From positions 1-50,982 of the forward strand of contig JAQXEH010000009.1 in NCBI GenBank assembly GCA_029250925.1: a stretch of 50,982 nucleotides of DNA, in the 5' to 3' direction. Positions 17,268 to 26,743 of this stretch are shown here, in pieces (position 1 is the stretch's first letter; every line of letters starts with the position of its first letter). The translations under genes were made by a program, and so were the position numbers. Under the pieces are notes generated by a model. That model did not search any database, was not told where the DNA came from, and saw only the letters and a program-made list of their open reading frames with translations. This stretch comes from Hellea sp. Lineage in GTDB: Bacteria; Pseudomonadota; Alphaproteobacteria; Caulobacterales; Maricaulaceae.

Positions 17268-18887
17268 ATGCTGTTTTTTTCAAAATGGAAAATATCCTTA
17301 ATTCTTAGTTGTCTTGTTTTAGGTTTCTTTTTTGCATTACCTAATGTTCTACCTAGTAATACGCGAGCTAATATGCCGGGTATGTTCAACAGGACAATTA
17401 ATTTAGGACTCGATTTACAAGGAGGTGCTCACATGCTTCTGGAGGTTGATCTCTCGAGTGTAATGTCCCAAGCCTTAGAAAATGAAAAGGAAACAATAAG
17501 ACAAGAGTTTCGGGAAGCTAACAGACTTAGGACCGAAACAATTCGCGTTGATTCTGATTCAGACTCCATCTTTGTTCGATTAAGAAATAAAGAAGATTCT
17601 GAACGTGCATATAATTTATTGCAATCTTTATCAAAACCCATCGACCCATCAAGTCTATCTCAGGAAAAAACAACTTTAGTTGAGAAGGATGGTGACAAAG
17701 ACTTTAGGGTAATGATTACTGATGCGAATGTCGCGGATATCCAAAAAAGAACGATTGCACAATCAATGAATGTTCTCAGGCGAAGAATAGATCCGCAGGG
17801 TACCACGGAGATGACTATAGCACCCGAAGGTGATGACAGAATTTTACTTCAAATACCTGGTGCTAAAAATGTAGATGACATAAAAAGTGTTATAAATAAA
17901 ACGGCTAATTTATCTTTCCACATGGTCAGAAAAGAGAGCAATAACGAAGCAGCTCTTCGCCTTGCTGTGGAAAAAGGAACGGTTCCTCCAGGAGCTGCCT
18001 ATTTTCCACAAGAGTTGGGTGGGGGCCTCATTGTAGAAAGACGAACTAAAATTACTGGGGAATGTTTAAAAACTTCCAGTGAAGGCCTTCACCCAGAAGG
18101 TAACTACCCGATAGTTAATTTTACATTTAATATAAGATGTGCTCGGCTTTTCGGTGAGTTGACTTCGAAAAATATTGGACAGAGGTTTTCAGTTGTTCTT
18201 GATGATGTAATCATCACTGCACCGCGTATAAATGGAGCGATAACAGGTGGATCTGGTTTTATCGAAGGAAGCTTTACTTTAGAAAGCGCCCGCGAACTTT
18301 CGTTACTTTTAAATGCTGGAGCGCTACCAGCTAAATTAGTAATAGTTGAGGAAAGAACCGTTGGGCCAGGTTTAGGCCAAGACTCAATAAATGCTGGGAA
18401 AATTGCTTCTATAATAGGTCTTATAGGTGTTGGCTTGTTTATGTGGTTGTCATATGGCCTTAGGTTTGGAACAATTGCTAATATAGCTTTATCAACAAAT
18501 ATAGTTTTGATTGCTGGTGCACTATCTTTATTAGGTTCAACATTAACTTTACCGGGCATTGCGGGTATTATATTGACCATAGGTATGGCTGTTGATGCTA
18601 ATGTTTTAATTTTTGAAAGAATAAGAGAGGAAGCTCACTTAGGGCGGCCTCCAGTAAATGCCATTGAGACTGGTTACCGTAGGTCTCTAGCTCCAATTTT
18701 AGATGCAAACATAACCACTTTAATAGCGGCTGTGACTCTTTATTTTGTTGGTTCTGGCCCCGTGAGAGGTTTTGCGGTTACTTTAGCTATTGGTATAATC
18801 ATGTCAGTCTTTACTGCCGTGATTGTTGCTCGTTTAATAACAGCTACATGGTTAAGGCGTAATCGTCCAAAAAGCTTACCAATTTAG
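17268..18887 (+). CDS. secD: Protein translocase subunit SecD
   Basis: A 539-residue RND-superfamily membrane protein. An N-terminal helix is followed by LGLDLQGGAHMLLEVDL, the periplasmic P1 region with MNVLRRRIDPQGTTEMTI, and RISxxGA-type segments. A C-terminal block of membrane helices contains the essential GMAVDANVLIFERIREE motif (Asp in helix 4). SecDF uses the proton gradient to pull translocating proteins into the periplasm. It is followed by secF after 14 bases, with an AGGAAGAG ribosome site. Confidence 0.97.
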   Translation: MLFFSKWKISLILSCLVLGFFFALPNVLPSNTRANMPGMFNRTINLGLDLQGGAHMLLEVDLSSVMSQALENEKETIRQEFREANRLRTETIRVDSDSDSIFVRLRNKEDSERAYNLLQSLSKPIDPSSLSQEKTTLVEKDGDKDFRVMITDANVADIQKRTIAQSMNVLRRRIDPQGTTEMTIAPEGDDRILLQIPGAKNVDDIKSVINKTANLSFHMVRKESNNEAALRLAVEKGTVPPGAAYFPQELGGGLIVERRTKITGECLKTSSEGLHPEGNYPIVNFTFNIRCARLFGELTSKNIGQRFSVVLDDVIITAPRINGAITGGSGFIEGSFTLESARELSLLLNAGALPAKLVIVEERTVGPGLGQDSINAGKIASIIGLIGVGLFMWLSYGLRFGTIANIALSTNIVLIAGALSLLGSTLTLPGIAGIILTIGMAVDANVLIFERIREEAHLGRPPVNAIETGYRRSLAPILDANITTLIAAVTLYFVGSGPVRGFAVTLAIGIIMSVFTAVIVARLITATWLRRNRPKSLPI

Positions 18888-18901
18888 GAAGAGAAGTTTC
18901 C

Positions 18902-19891
18902 ATGAAAGATATTTCTTTAGTAAAAATATTACCAATGGAACCTAAAGTTCCATTTATTAACCTGCGGTTTTTTGCAGCTGTGTTATCCGTCATTGCTTTA
19001 TTAATGTCGGTCTATTTATTTAGTTCAAAGGGGTTAAATTACGGAATTGACTTTACTGGCGGCACAGTAATTGAAATTGATACAGGGGGGGATCCAGACT
19101 TAGCAAGAATAAGAACCGTTATTAATCAAGCAGGTTTTCCTGGCGCAACTGTACAAGGTATAGCTCCTGATGCTTCAAGTACGTTAAATCATAATTACGT
19201 TCGAATTGGGATACCTCTCCAGAAAGAAACTGAAGAGACGGGTGCAGCGGCACAGCAGATAGCCATGAAAGTGGCTCAAGATGCATTAATCGAAAATATT
19301 GATGGATTTAAAGGGTCAGAAAATATTAGAAGTCAGGAAGCAGTTGGCTCTGCTGTTTCAGGAGAGCTACGTCAAAAAGGAATTTTAGCTGTCGCTTTAG
19401 CCCTTTTAATGGTTTTGGGTTACATATGGTTTCGCTTTGAGTGGCAGTTTGGATTAGGTGCTGTTTTTGCTCTTTTTCATGATGTTATACTTACCATTGG
19501 GGTATTTTCATTAACCCAGATAGAATTTAATCTATCAATTATAGCAGCTATATTAACGATTGTTGGGTATTCGCTTAATGATACAGTAATCGTTTATGAT
19601 AGAATTAGAGAAAACCTTCGTAAGTTTAAAAAAATGCCATTAGCTGATGTTTTGAATCTATCGATCAATGACACTTTATCTCGTACAATATTAACTTCAC
19701 TTACTACACTATTGGCTTTATTCGCTTTGTATACATTAGGTGGGGCTGGACTTAGAGGATTTTCGTTTGCAATGATTTGGGGAGTTTTTGTGGGAACATA
19801 CTCATCAATTTTTGTTGCATCCCCCCTTTTACTGCTTTTGAAACTAAAGCGAGGTGTAAATACAGGAAATGCAGAAGGTAATAGTAATTAA
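18902..19891 (+). CDS. secF: Protein translocase subunit SecF
   Basis: A 329-residue partner of SecD. Diagnostic blocks are NYGIDFTGGTVIEI (about 47-60), the helix-4 motif GYSLNDTVIVYDRIRENLR with its functional Asp, and LSRTILTSLTTLLALFALYTLGG. The stop codon overlaps that of the convergent sodX by four bases. No terminator sits in the shared end; a hairpin with a T6 run lies about 190 bases further on, inside sodX. Confidence 0.97.
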   Translation: MKDISLVKILPMEPKVPFINLRFFAAVLSVIALLMSVYLFSSKGLNYGIDFTGGTVIEIDTGGDPDLARIRTVINQAGFPGATVQGIAPDASSTLNHNYVRIGIPLQKETEETGAAAQQIAMKVAQDALIENIDGFKGSENIRSQEAVGSAVSGELRQKGILAVALALLMVLGYIWFRFEWQFGLGAVFALFHDVILTIGVFSLTQIEFNLSIIAAILTIVGYSLNDTVIVYDRIRENLRKFKKMPLADVLNLSINDTLSRTILTSLTTLLALFALYTLGGAGLRGFSFAMIWGVFVGTYSSIFVASPLLLLLKLKRGVNTGNAEGNSN

Positions 19892-20181
19892 AGTTTACGA
19901 ATACGCTTGCGTCCCAAAGAATAAATCGCCTGTCCTATAATTCTTTCTCTGCTAACAGGGCCAATTACAGAAGTAGGTGTCGATAACTTTAAATTATCGC
20001 CTTCAAAAAAATATTTATTATTTTTCTGACCTTTAAGTCTTTTTACTATTACACCAAGGTCTGTATGATTGATCACGTAAATAAACCCCACCTTTATGAG
20101 GTGAGGTTTTTTAGATAGCAGAATTTCGCCATCATTCAGTGTGGGGCTCATTGAGCTTCCTGAAATTTTTAACAGCTTCAT
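19888..20181 (-). CDS. sodX: Nickel superoxide dismutase maturation peptidase SodX (S26 family)
   Basis: A 97-residue S26-type serine peptidase with no membrane anchor. The Ser-Lys dyad is visible: Ser10 in ISGSSMSPTL and Lys47 in GVIVKRLKG. The GDN box is at about 61-63. SodX removes the NiSOD propeptide to expose the His1 needed for nickel binding; the adjacent sodN gene makes this role very likely. It starts five bases after the sodN stop, so it is co-transcribed. The coding sequence contains a hairpin with a T-run that could end transcription from secDF on the opposite strand. Confidence 0.88.
   Translation of the reverse strand: MKLLKISGSSMSPTLNDGEILLSKKPHLIKVGFIYVINHTDLGVIVKRLKGQKNNKYFFEGDNLKLSTPTSVIGPVSRERIIGQAIYSLGRKRIRKL
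20083..20112 (+). terminator. Intrinsic terminator-like hairpin on the plus strand, inside sodX
   Basis: AAACCCCACCT (20083-20093) pairs with AGGTGAGGTTT (20099-20109) around a TTATG loop, ten pairs with one mismatch, followed by a continuous T run to 20112. It is placed to end the secDF transcript about 190 bases past the secF stop. On the sodX strand the same stem is followed by TTTATTT, so it might also attenuate sodX. Confidence 0.55.
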
Positions 20182-20186
20182 ATTGC

Positions 20187-20678
20187 TTACAGATCGGGTA
20201 TTACCACTTCTATATTTGGGGCGTAAGGTGTGGATGCTCTCTTGGATTTTATACCTTTCATGTCCCAGAAGACTTCTGAGAATTGGTTACATAACTCTAC
20301 GAGCTTTATACCATCTTCCCTATGTAAGTCTTGTTTGCATGCAGACCCAGCTATCATGATATCATGCGCTAGCGCGTGAACTTCGGGATGCTTTTCTAAG
20401 TGAGCGCCTTTCATAAAATCACCCCATATTACGCGAACTTCATGCTTCACAAGCTCAGCTTGTTTTTCTTTTTCAGTAGTATTCCTACTGACTTGCATGG
20501 CGAATGATGTTTGGCTTAAGCCTTTGTCTTTTAGGCTTAATAAAATATCAATTTGCCTTAAAGTTGAAACAGCGTGATACATAACGGTTCGGGCATCATA
20601 TATACCACAAGGTATGTCGCAATGAGCTGAAACAGAATCTAATGAATTATTAAATTTTGAAATTAAATTATTTAACAT
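20187..20678 (-). CDS. sodN: Nickel-dependent superoxide dismutase
   Basis: A 163-residue preprotein. An 18-residue propeptide (MLNNLISKFNNSLDSVSA) is followed by His19-Cys20-Asp21-Ile-Pro23-Cys24-Gly25-Ile-Tyr27. This is the nickel hook H-C-D-x-P-C-G-x-Y, in which the His amine and imidazole, the Cys2 amide and both thiolates bind nickel. The mature enzyme would be 145 residues, forming four-helix bundles that assemble as hexamers. It dismutates superoxide in the cytosol without iron or manganese, an advantage in iron-poor sea water. It lies between a small membrane protein gene (six bases upstream) and sodX (five bases downstream). Confidence 0.97.
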   Translation of the reverse strand: MLNNLISKFNNSLDSVSAHCDIPCGIYDARTVMYHAVSTLRQIDILLSLKDKGLSQTSFAMQVSRNTTEKEKQAELVKHEVRVIWGDFMKGAHLEKHPEVHALAHDIMIAGSACKQDLHREDGIKLVELCNQFSEVFWDMKGIKSKRASTPYAPNIEVVIPDL

Positions 20679-20684
20679 TTTAAA

Positions 20685-20873
20685 TTATACCTTATTTTTG
20701 TATGATTTACAGACTGTAAAGCAAACTGTTGCTAGGCCTAAAAAAACTAAACCTATCTCCATTAGTGATAGATTGGCTGCAGCACTAGAGAGAGTTTTCT
20801 CATGATGCCCCATAGCAGGCCCCGCTGCGCAAAGTGCCACTAAAGTTCCCGTAATATATTTATTAATTCTCAT
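20685..20873 (-). CDS. Small His-His membrane protein at the head of the NiSOD operon
   Basis: A 62-residue protein with a signal-peptide-like N-terminus (about 1-22) ending AMG, then His23-His24-Glu-Lys, and one C-terminal membrane helix (about 38-55: SLMEIGLVFLGLATVCFTVC) with a Lys-rich tail. If signal peptidase cuts after Gly22, the mature protein starts His-His, a possible nickel or copper site. It sits six bases upstream of sodN with an AAGGAC ribosome site, so it belongs to the same operon. I do not recognise a family. A role in nickel handling is an inference from context. Confidence 0.7.
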   Translation of the reverse strand: MRINKYITGTLVALCAAGPAMGHHEKTLSSAAANLSLMEIGLVFLGLATVCFTVCKSYKNKV

Positions 20874-20886
20874 TTTCTGGTCCTTA

Positions 20887-20901
20887 TGATAATTATTTAC
20901 T
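20887..20901. promoter_or_regulatory. Fur/Nur-box-like sequence upstream of the NiSOD operon
   Basis: On the plus strand TGATAAT-T-ATTTACT matches the 7-1-7 Fur-family consensus TGATAAT-n-ATTATCA at 11 of 14 arm positions, with the left arm perfect. It lies 14 bases upstream of the small-protein ATG, within the likely promoter. In AT-rich DNA such matches can arise by chance. Confidence 0.3.
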
Positions 20902-20974
20902 TTAACTGTATCGTCTACTTGTGCAAGAAGACCTACAAATTAATACGGGGATATTCAAAAAAAAGTTTATAAAT

Positions 20975-21727
20975 ATGGAACTTTATAATTTACTTTCTCA
21001 ATTAAAGCTTTCTGACCCAGACAGATATAGGGCTTCAGTTTTTGCAGATAGAAATTTACGTAATAATTTAAATATTATATACGGATTTCATTATGAGCTT
21101 GCTAAAATACCTGAAATAGCTAGTGACAACTTAGTCGGCTCAATACGCTATCAGTGGTGGAGAGATGCAGTTGATAGCATCTATAACAATAGTTTGCTAC
21201 ATGACCATTACATACTACAATATTTATCTAATATAATTACACAAAATGAAATACCCCGATATTGGATTGATAAACTAATTGATGGAAGAGAACGTGATCT
21301 TAATTCAACCAGTTTTTCTGACTTAAATGAAGCGAAAAGCTATTGCCGAAATACGTCCGGCGTATTAATGAAAATAGCTACTAAATCTTTGGGTATAAAT
21401 CCTAACGAAGGCGTCTTAAAGGCTGGGGAAGCTTGGGGTTTAATTGGTTTAGCTAGGTCTTATAAATACTATCATAAAACTATGCTTTCAAATATAAATT
21501 TTAATGAAATTTGCGATGAAGCATCTGACATTTATTATTCAGCGCTTAAAGATCTAAAGCACTCTCCAGATAAAATATTTCCTGCAGTAGCATATATAGC
21601 TTTGATACCGCAATTTTTAGAAAAACTACAAAATGAAAAATATAAACCTAGAGTAGATTCCCTTATATTTAGTCCTTTGTCAAAAAAAATATGCTTATTA
21701 AAAGCAGCACTCTTAAATATATATTAG
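20975..21727 (+). CDS. Squalene/phytoene synthase-family protein, NDUFAF6-like
   Basis: A 250-residue protein from the ATG at 20975; a GTG at 20921 could add 18 residues but has no ribosome site. Family blocks are DRYRASVFADRNLRNNLNIIYGFHYELAKIPE, LVGSIRYQWWRDAVDSIYN and WGLIGLARSYKYY. The Asp-rich DxxxD substrate motifs of true squalene or phytoene synthases are not evident. It therefore resembles the pseudo-enzyme NDUFAF6, a complex I assembly factor in mitochondria. Its role in bacteria is unknown. It converges on trmFO with ten bases between. Confidence 0.75.
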   Translation: MELYNLLSQLKLSDPDRYRASVFADRNLRNNLNIIYGFHYELAKIPEIASDNLVGSIRYQWWRDAVDSIYNNSLLHDHYILQYLSNIITQNEIPRYWIDKLIDGRERDLNSTSFSDLNEAKSYCRNTSGVLMKIATKSLGINPNEGVLKAGEAWGLIGLARSYKYYHKTMLSNINFNEICDEASDIYYSALKDLKHSPDKIFPAVAYIALIPQFLEKLQNEKYKPRVDSLIFSPLSKKICLLKAALLNIY

Positions 21728-21737
21728 TTTAAGAAAT

Positions 21738-23138
21738 TTAATGATGTGATAACCACTGGTCCATATCTTTGAGAGCTCTTACGGAAAGCAGTCTTTTTCT
21801 AAATTTTGTTTTATCTTTTCCTCGCAAGCTCTTACCATTTTCATCTTTATATTTAATATCATTTATAGGCGGGAATAGGCCAAAATTAACATTCATAGGT
21901 TGAAACTTATTTTTATTATTACTCAGAAAGCCTCCAGTGATATGTTCAACTAAAGAACCCATTGCTGTAGTATTTGGAGGAGGTGGGCATATATCTCCAC
22001 ATGCATTAGCCGCAGCCATACGTCCTGCAATTAATCCTAAAGCTGCTGATTCAACATAACCCTCAACACCCATAATTTGACCTGCAAACCTAAGGTCTGG
22101 CCTCGATTTTAACTGTAGTTGAGAATTAAGTAATTTAGGAGAATTTATGAATGTATTTCTATGAATGCCGCCTAATCTAGCAAAAACAGCATTTTCCAGT
22201 CCGGGTATTTTTCGGAAAATATCTGCTTGTTCTGCATATTTTATTTTTGTTTGAAAGCCCACCATATTGTAAAGGGTGCCAAGAGAATTATCTTGCCTTA
22301 ATTGAATTATGGCATGTGCTTTAACGGTAGGGTTATGCTTATTGGTAAGTCCGACAGGTTTCATTGGTCCCCAACGTAGTGTCTCTTTACCTCTCGCTGC
22401 CATTACCTCTATGGGTAAGCAACTTTCGAAATAAGGAGTATTTTTTTCGAAGTCTTTGAATTTTGTTTTATCAGAATTTATTAAATCTTGTATAAACTGC
22501 TCATATTGATTTTTATCAAGTGGACAATTTATATAATCTGCACCGTCTCCGCCCGGTCCTTTTTTATCATAACGCGACTGCATCCAAGCTTTAGAAAAAT
22601 CAATACTATCCTTATAAACTATAGGTGCAATTGCATCAAAAAAGGCTAAACTATCCTCACCAGTTTCGTTCAATATGTCATTTGCTAAATTTGGTGCAGT
22701 TAAAGGGCCAGTAGCGACAATGGAATTCTTCCATTTTTTGTTGGGGAGTTTTTTAAGCTCAGTGTAATTCACCTCTATTAAGGGGTGGTTTTTTAGTGCT
22801 GATGAAACTGACTCTGAAAAATTATCCCTGTCAACCGCGAGGGCTCCCCCTGCGGGCAGCTTATTTATATCGGCCATTCCAATAATAATACTATCTGCTT
22901 TTCGCATTTCCTCATGTAATACACCGACAGCATTTCCATTTTTATCATCTGACCTAAATGAATTTGAACAAACTAGTTCAGCAAATCCATCAGACTTATG
23001 TGCTTCAGTCATTTTTACGGGACGCATTTCATGTAAAATGACTGGAACGCCTTTTTTTACACATTGCCATGCAGCCTCTGAACCTGCCATGCCCGCACCG
23101 ATTATATGAACTGGTTCAATAGTTTTTTTCTTTTTCAT
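21738..23138 (-). CDS. trmFO: Methylenetetrahydrofolate--tRNA-(uracil-5-)-methyltransferase TrmFO
   Basis: A 466-residue FAD enzyme that makes m5U54 in tRNA using methylene-tetrahydrofolate. The N-terminal Rossmann motif is [16 protein letters not shown] (about 10-25). Other family blocks are [15 protein letters not shown] (about 52-66), [42 protein letters not shown] and [21 protein letters not shown]. It is common in alphaproteobacteria and Gram-positives, while E. coli uses TrmA. The gene follows uvrA on the same strand with an 83-bp AT-rich gap. Confidence 0.97.
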   Translation of the reverse strand: MKKKKTIEPVHIIGAGMAGSEAAWQCVKKGVPVILHEMRPVKMTEAHKSDGFAELVCSNSFRSDDKNGNAVGVLHEEMRKADSIIIGMADINKLPAGGALAVDRDNFSESVSSALKNHPLIEVNYTELKKLPNKKWKNSIVATGPLTAPNLANDILNETGEDSLAFFDAIAPIVYKDSIDFSKAWMQSRYDKKGPGGDGADYINCPLDKNQYEQFIQDLINSDKTKFKDFEKNTPYFESCLPIEVMAARGKETLRWGPMKPVGLTNKHNPTVKAHAIIQLRQDNSLGTLYNMVGFQTKIKYAEQADIFRKIPGLENAVFARLGGIHRNTFINSPKLLNSQLQLKSRPDLRFAGQIMGVEGYVESAALGLIAGRMAAANACGDICPPPPNTTAMGSLVEHITGGFLSNNKNKFQPMNVNFGLFPPINDIKYKDENGKSLRGKDKTKFRKRLLSVRALKDMDQWLSHH

Positions 23139-23189
23139 TTAGAAATGCCTAGTTTAATATATGATATAATAAAATACATTAAGTGTAGG

Positions 23190-23208
23190 ATTAATATACT
23201 ATATTAAT
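23190..23208. repeat. 19-bp perfect AT palindrome between uvrA and trmFO
   Basis: ATTAATATA-C-TATATTAAT, with nine-base arms around one central base, lies 14 bases past the uvrA stop. It may be an inefficient terminator or a regulatory site, but all arm bases are A or T. Confidence 0.35.
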
Positions 23209-23221
23209 TATTATTTTAACT

Positions 23222-26047
23222 TCATTTAAATAGAGGCTCAAGATATTTACCGGTCCAGCTTTTTGAACTTTTTGCAATCATTTCTGGTGTACCAGAAGCC
23301 ACCACTTCTCCCCCACCATCACCTCCTTCTGGACCTATATCAATAATGTGGTCGGCAGTTTTTATAACATCTAAATTGTGCTCTATTATCACCATTGTGT
23401 TTCCATTATCTACTAATTCATTCAAAACTCCCAATAATTTATTTATATCTTCAAAATGCAAACCAGTTGTTGGCTCATCTAAAATATATAGTGTTCGGCC
23501 CGTGGCGCGCTTGGCAAGTTCTTTTGCAAGTTTTATTCTTTGAGCTTCACCACCCGAAAGTGTTGTCGCTTGCTGGCCGACTTTTAAGTAAGTTAGTCCC
23601 ACTCTCTGTAATGTGATCATTTTATCACGGATACTTGGAATGGCTTTGAAAAATGAAGCTGCATCGTCTATCGTCATATTAAGTACATCAGATATTGATT
23701 TGCCTTTAAATTTCACTTCTAAAGTTTCTCTATTATATCTAGCTCCTTTACATATATCGCAGGTAACATAAACATCTGGCAAAAAATGCATCTCGATTTT
23801 AACAACACCACCGCCCTGACATGCTTCGCAACGTCCCCCTTTAACGTTAAAGGAAAATCTTCCAGGTTTATATCCTCTAATTTTCGATTCCGGTAACCCT
23901 GCGAACCACTCACGTATCGGCGTAAATGCGCCTGTGTAAGTTGCTGGGTTAGAGCGGGGGGTCCTACCAATAGGATTTTGGTTTATATCAATCACTTTGT
24001 CTAAGTATTCTAAGCCCTTTATTTCTTTGTGAGGCATTGGCAATATTGTTGACCTATTTAATCGCCTAGCTGTAGCTTTAAATAGTGTTTCAATTGCTAG
24101 AGTTGATTTTCCACCACCTGATACTCCAGAGACACATGTCATTAAACCAACTGGAAATTCAACTGTAATATTTTTAAGGTTATTACCTGTAGCTCCCTTG
24201 ATTATTATCTTTTTATTTGTGGGCCTTCTACGCTTATATGGGATGGGAATACTTTTCTCCCCACTAAGATATTGACCAGTCAATGATTCTGGTGAGGCAA
24301 TTATATCATTGGGACTCCCACTCGCAATTATTGAGCCCCCGTGAACTCCAGCTAGTGGCCCCATATCTACTACAAAATCAGCTTCGAGGATAGCATCCTC
24401 GTCATGTTCAACAACTAGGACTGTGTTTCCCATGTCTCGTAAATTTTTTAATGTTTCAAGCAATCTTTCGTTGTCCCTTTGATGCAATCCTATTGAGGGT
24501 TCATCCAGGACGTAGAGTACTCCAGTTAATCCTGAGCCAATTTGTGATGCTAAACGAATCCTTTGGGATTCGCCGCCAGAAAGGCTTCCAGAGCCTCTTC
24601 CAATTGTTAAGTAATCCAAGCCCACGGCTATTAAAAATTTTAAACGATCTGTTATTTCCTTTAATATTCTCTCACCGATTTTTTTATCCTTATCATTGAG
24701 GTAACTTGGGATATCACTAAATTTTGTTAAAGCTGCTTTAATTGAAATATCGCTTATTTCTGAAATTTCCATGTTAGCAACACGAACAGATAAAGCCTCG
24801 GGCTTCAATCTTTTTCCCGAGCAAGAAGAGCATTGGGCATTGGACATGTATTTTCCGAGTTCATCTCTCATCCAATTCGACTCAGTTTCCCTGTAGCGCC
24901 TTTGAAGGTTGGGAATTACTCCTTCAAATGTTTTTGATGTTTCATAACGGCGTCCATTGTCTTCATAAATAAAATTTATTTTGTTATCACCCGTTCCAAA
25001 TAATATTATTTCTTGAATTTCATTTGTTAACTTATTGAATGGCTTATCTACTGAAAATTTATAATATTTTGCTAGTGATTTTATGGTCTGCATATAAAGA
25101 CCACTAATTTTGTTAGGCCAAGCAGAGATAGCCCCTGAAGCTAAAGAAATATTTTTATCTGGAACGACTAAATCTGTATCAAATTTAAGTTCTTTTCCTA
25201 GCCCATCGCAAAGAGGGCATGCGCCATGGGGGCTATTAAAGGAAAACAACCTCGGTTCAATTTCCGGTATACTAAAGCCCGATACTGGACAAGAAAATCT
25301 TTCAGAAAAAATAATTTTTTCATCAGGTTTTTCTGATGCTTCTATGGATGCAAGTCCATCAGCTAGTCTTAATGCTGTTTCTAGGCTTTCAGCAAGCCTC
25401 GCTTCTATTCCTTTTTTTATAACTATTCTGTCAACAACAATATCAATGTCATGTTTTATTTTTTTATCAAGTTCTGGAGCATTCTCTAATGTATAAAACT
25501 CCCCATTAATTTTCGCACGTTGAAAACCGCTTTTAAGTAGTTTTTCAAATTCTTTTTTGAATTCCCCTTTGCGTCCTCTGACAATTGGAGCAAGGATCAA
25601 TGATTTTGTGTTGAAAGGAATCTCCATGGCTTTATCGACCATTTGGCTAATGGTTTGACTTGTTATAGGTAGCCCTGTTGTAGGCGAGTAGGGTACGCCT
25701 ATCCTTGCCCATAAAAGTCTCATGTAGTCATAGATTTCTGTTACAGTCCCTACTGTTGATCTTGGATTACGGGATGTGGTTTTTTGTTCTATACTTATTG
25801 CTGGCGATAATCCTTCAATTGAGTCTACATCTGGTTTACCCTGTAGTTCAAGAAATTGCCTAGCATATGCTGAAAGGCTTTCAACATATCTACGTTGCCC
25901 CTCAGCATATATAGTGTCAAATGCTAATGAGGATTTACCGGATCCTGATAGGCCAGTTATAACAATAAGCTTATCTCGAGGAAGGTCGATGTTAACGTCT
26001 TTTAGGTTGTGTTCTCTAGCTCCTCTTACTTCTATGAACTTTTGCAT
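23222..26047 (-). CDS. uvrA: UvrABC system protein A (excinuclease ATPase subunit)
   Basis: The damage-recognition subunit of nucleotide excision repair. It is 941 residues from the ATG at 26047 ([15 protein letters not shown]); an in-frame TTG at 26071 would add eight atypical residues. Two ABC ATPase halves are visible: Walker [10 protein letters not shown] (about 32-40) and GVSGGGKST, with signatures [12 protein letters not shown] and [12 protein letters not shown]. The second zinc finger is complete (CEACQGGG and CDICKG). The first reads CPVSGF and CPLCDG, a pattern usual for alphaproteobacterial UvrA as I recall. It is divergent from ssb, with a LexA-box-like repeat in between. Confidence 0.97.
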   Translation of the reverse strand: MQKFIEVRGAREHNLKDVNIDLPRDKLIVITGLSGSGKSSLAFDTIYAEGQRRYVESLSAYARQFLELQGKPDVDSIEGLSPAISIEQKTTSRNPRSTVGTVTEIYDYMRLLWARIGVPYSPTTGLPITSQTISQMVDKAMEIPFNTKSLILAPIVRGRKGEFKKEFEKLLKSGFQRAKINGEFYTLENAPELDKKIKHDIDIVVDRIVIKKGIEARLAESLETALRLADGLASIEASEKPDEKIIFSERFSCPVSGFSIPEIEPRLFSFNSPHGACPLCDGLGKELKFDTDLVVPDKNISLASGAISAWPNKISGLYMQTIKSLAKYYKFSVDKPFNKLTNEIQEIILFGTGDNKINFIYEDNGRRYETSKTFEGVIPNLQRRYRETESNWMRDELGKYMSNAQCSSCSGKRLKPEALSVRVANMEISEISDISIKAALTKFSDIPSYLNDKDKKIGERILKEITDRLKFLIAVGLDYLTIGRGSGSLSGGESQRIRLASQIGSGLTGVLYVLDEPSIGLHQRDNERLLETLKNLRDMGNTVLVVEHDEDAILEADFVVDMGPLAGVHGGSIIASGSPNDIIASPESLTGQYLSGEKSIPIPYKRRRPTNKKIIIKGATGNNLKNITVEFPVGLMTCVSGVSGGGKSTLAIETLFKATARRLNRSTILPMPHKEIKGLEYLDKVIDINQNPIGRTPRSNPATYTGAFTPIREWFAGLPESKIRGYKPGRFSFNVKGGRCEACQGGGVVKIEMHFLPDVYVTCDICKGARYNRETLEVKFKGKSISDVLNMTIDDAASFFKAIPSIRDKMITLQRVGLTYLKVGQQATTLSGGEAQRIKLAKELAKRATGRTLYILDEPTTGLHFEDINKLLGVLNELVDNGNTMVIIEHNLDVIKTADHIIDIGPEGGDGGGEVVASGTPEMIAKSSKSWTGKYLEPLFK

Positions 26048-26180
26048 TAAAGCTTTATCTCCAGTAACCAACAGAAAAGTCTGTGGACAATATACGTCTT
26101 AACATGGACTCGCAGGTGTAAAATCTTCAAAAGATGTTAAAGTTTTTTTGAGTCCTTGCAAACTTACACTAAGTTTAATA

Positions 26181-26195
26181 GAACATTAAGGGAAC
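26181..26195. promoter_or_regulatory. Alphaproteobacterial LexA (SOS) box between uvrA and ssb
   Basis: GAAC (26181-26184), seven bases, GAAC (26192-26195): a direct repeat equal to GTTC-N7-GTTC on the other strand, the LexA operator of alphaproteobacteria. It lies 25 bases before the ssb ATG and 134 bases before the uvrA start. Both genes are typical SOS targets. lexA itself is not in the window. Confidence 0.8.
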
Positions 26196-26220
26196 ATACA
26201 CAAATCTTAAGAGGCAAATT

Positions 26221-26700
26221 ATGGCTGGTTCGGTAAATAAAGTTATTCTAGTTGGTAATGTTGGTAATGATCCAGAAATACGTACATTTGGTAATGGAGG
26301 AAAAGTTGCTAACTTTTCATTGGCAACTTCAGAAAATTGGCGTGATAAGCAAAGTGGCGAGAGAAAAGAAAAAACTGAGTGGCATCGCGTTGCGGTATTT
26401 AATGATGGCCTAGTTGGGGTTATTGAACGCTATGTGAAGAAAGGTAGTAAGCTTTATGTAGAGGGCAAGCTACAGACTAGAAAATGGACAGATAATAGCG
26501 GGCAAGAAAAATATACAACTGAAATTGTACTTCAAGGGTATGGTGGAACATTAACAATGCTTGATGGCAGAGATCAGGGTGGAGTAAGTCAAAATAACTT
26601 TAGGACGGCACAAAGCAATAATATTGGTAATGGACAACCCGCTGATCGTATGGATAGCCCTAAAGAAAGTTTTGATTTAGATGACGAAATTCCATTTTAA
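26221..26700 (+). CDS. ssb: Single-stranded DNA-binding protein
   Basis: A 159-residue SSB. The N-terminal OB-fold ([21 protein letters not shown] through about 110) includes [11 protein letters not shown] and [16 protein letters not shown] flexible Gln/Asn/Gly linker follows, and the acidic tip DLDDEIPF binds partner repair proteins. An AGAGG ribosome site precedes the ATG. It is divergent from uvrA across a 173-bp region with a LexA box. It is followed by a weak hairpin and then gyrA. Confidence 0.97.
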   Translation: MAGSVNKVILVGNVGNDPEIRTFGNGGKVANFSLATSENWRDKQSGERKEKTEWHRVAVFNDGLVGVIERYVKKGSKLYVEGKLQTRKWTDNSGQEKYTTEIVLQGYGGTLTMLDGRDQGGVSQNNFRTAQSNNIGNGQPADRMDSPKESFDLDDEIPF

Positions 26701-26702
26701 AT

Positions 26703-26743
26703 AATGGAACTATTGTAAAATAACTATTTTTTACTCCATTTTC
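26703..26743 (+). terminator. Imperfect hairpin after ssb
   Basis: AATGGA (26703-26708) pairs with TCCATT (26735-26740), and GTAAAA (26715-26720) with TTTTAC (26729-26734), with a six-base bulge. TTC follows, giving only a short U tract. It is placed just after the ssb stop and before the 179-bp gap to gyrA. The rest of that gap shows nothing clear apart from a 17-residue open frame abutting gyrA. Confidence 0.3.

Noticed and set aside
18104-18580. 158-codon open frame on the minus strand inside secD
   Set aside because: It is antisense to conserved SecD motifs and shows no family-like sequence; long antisense frames arise from codon bias.
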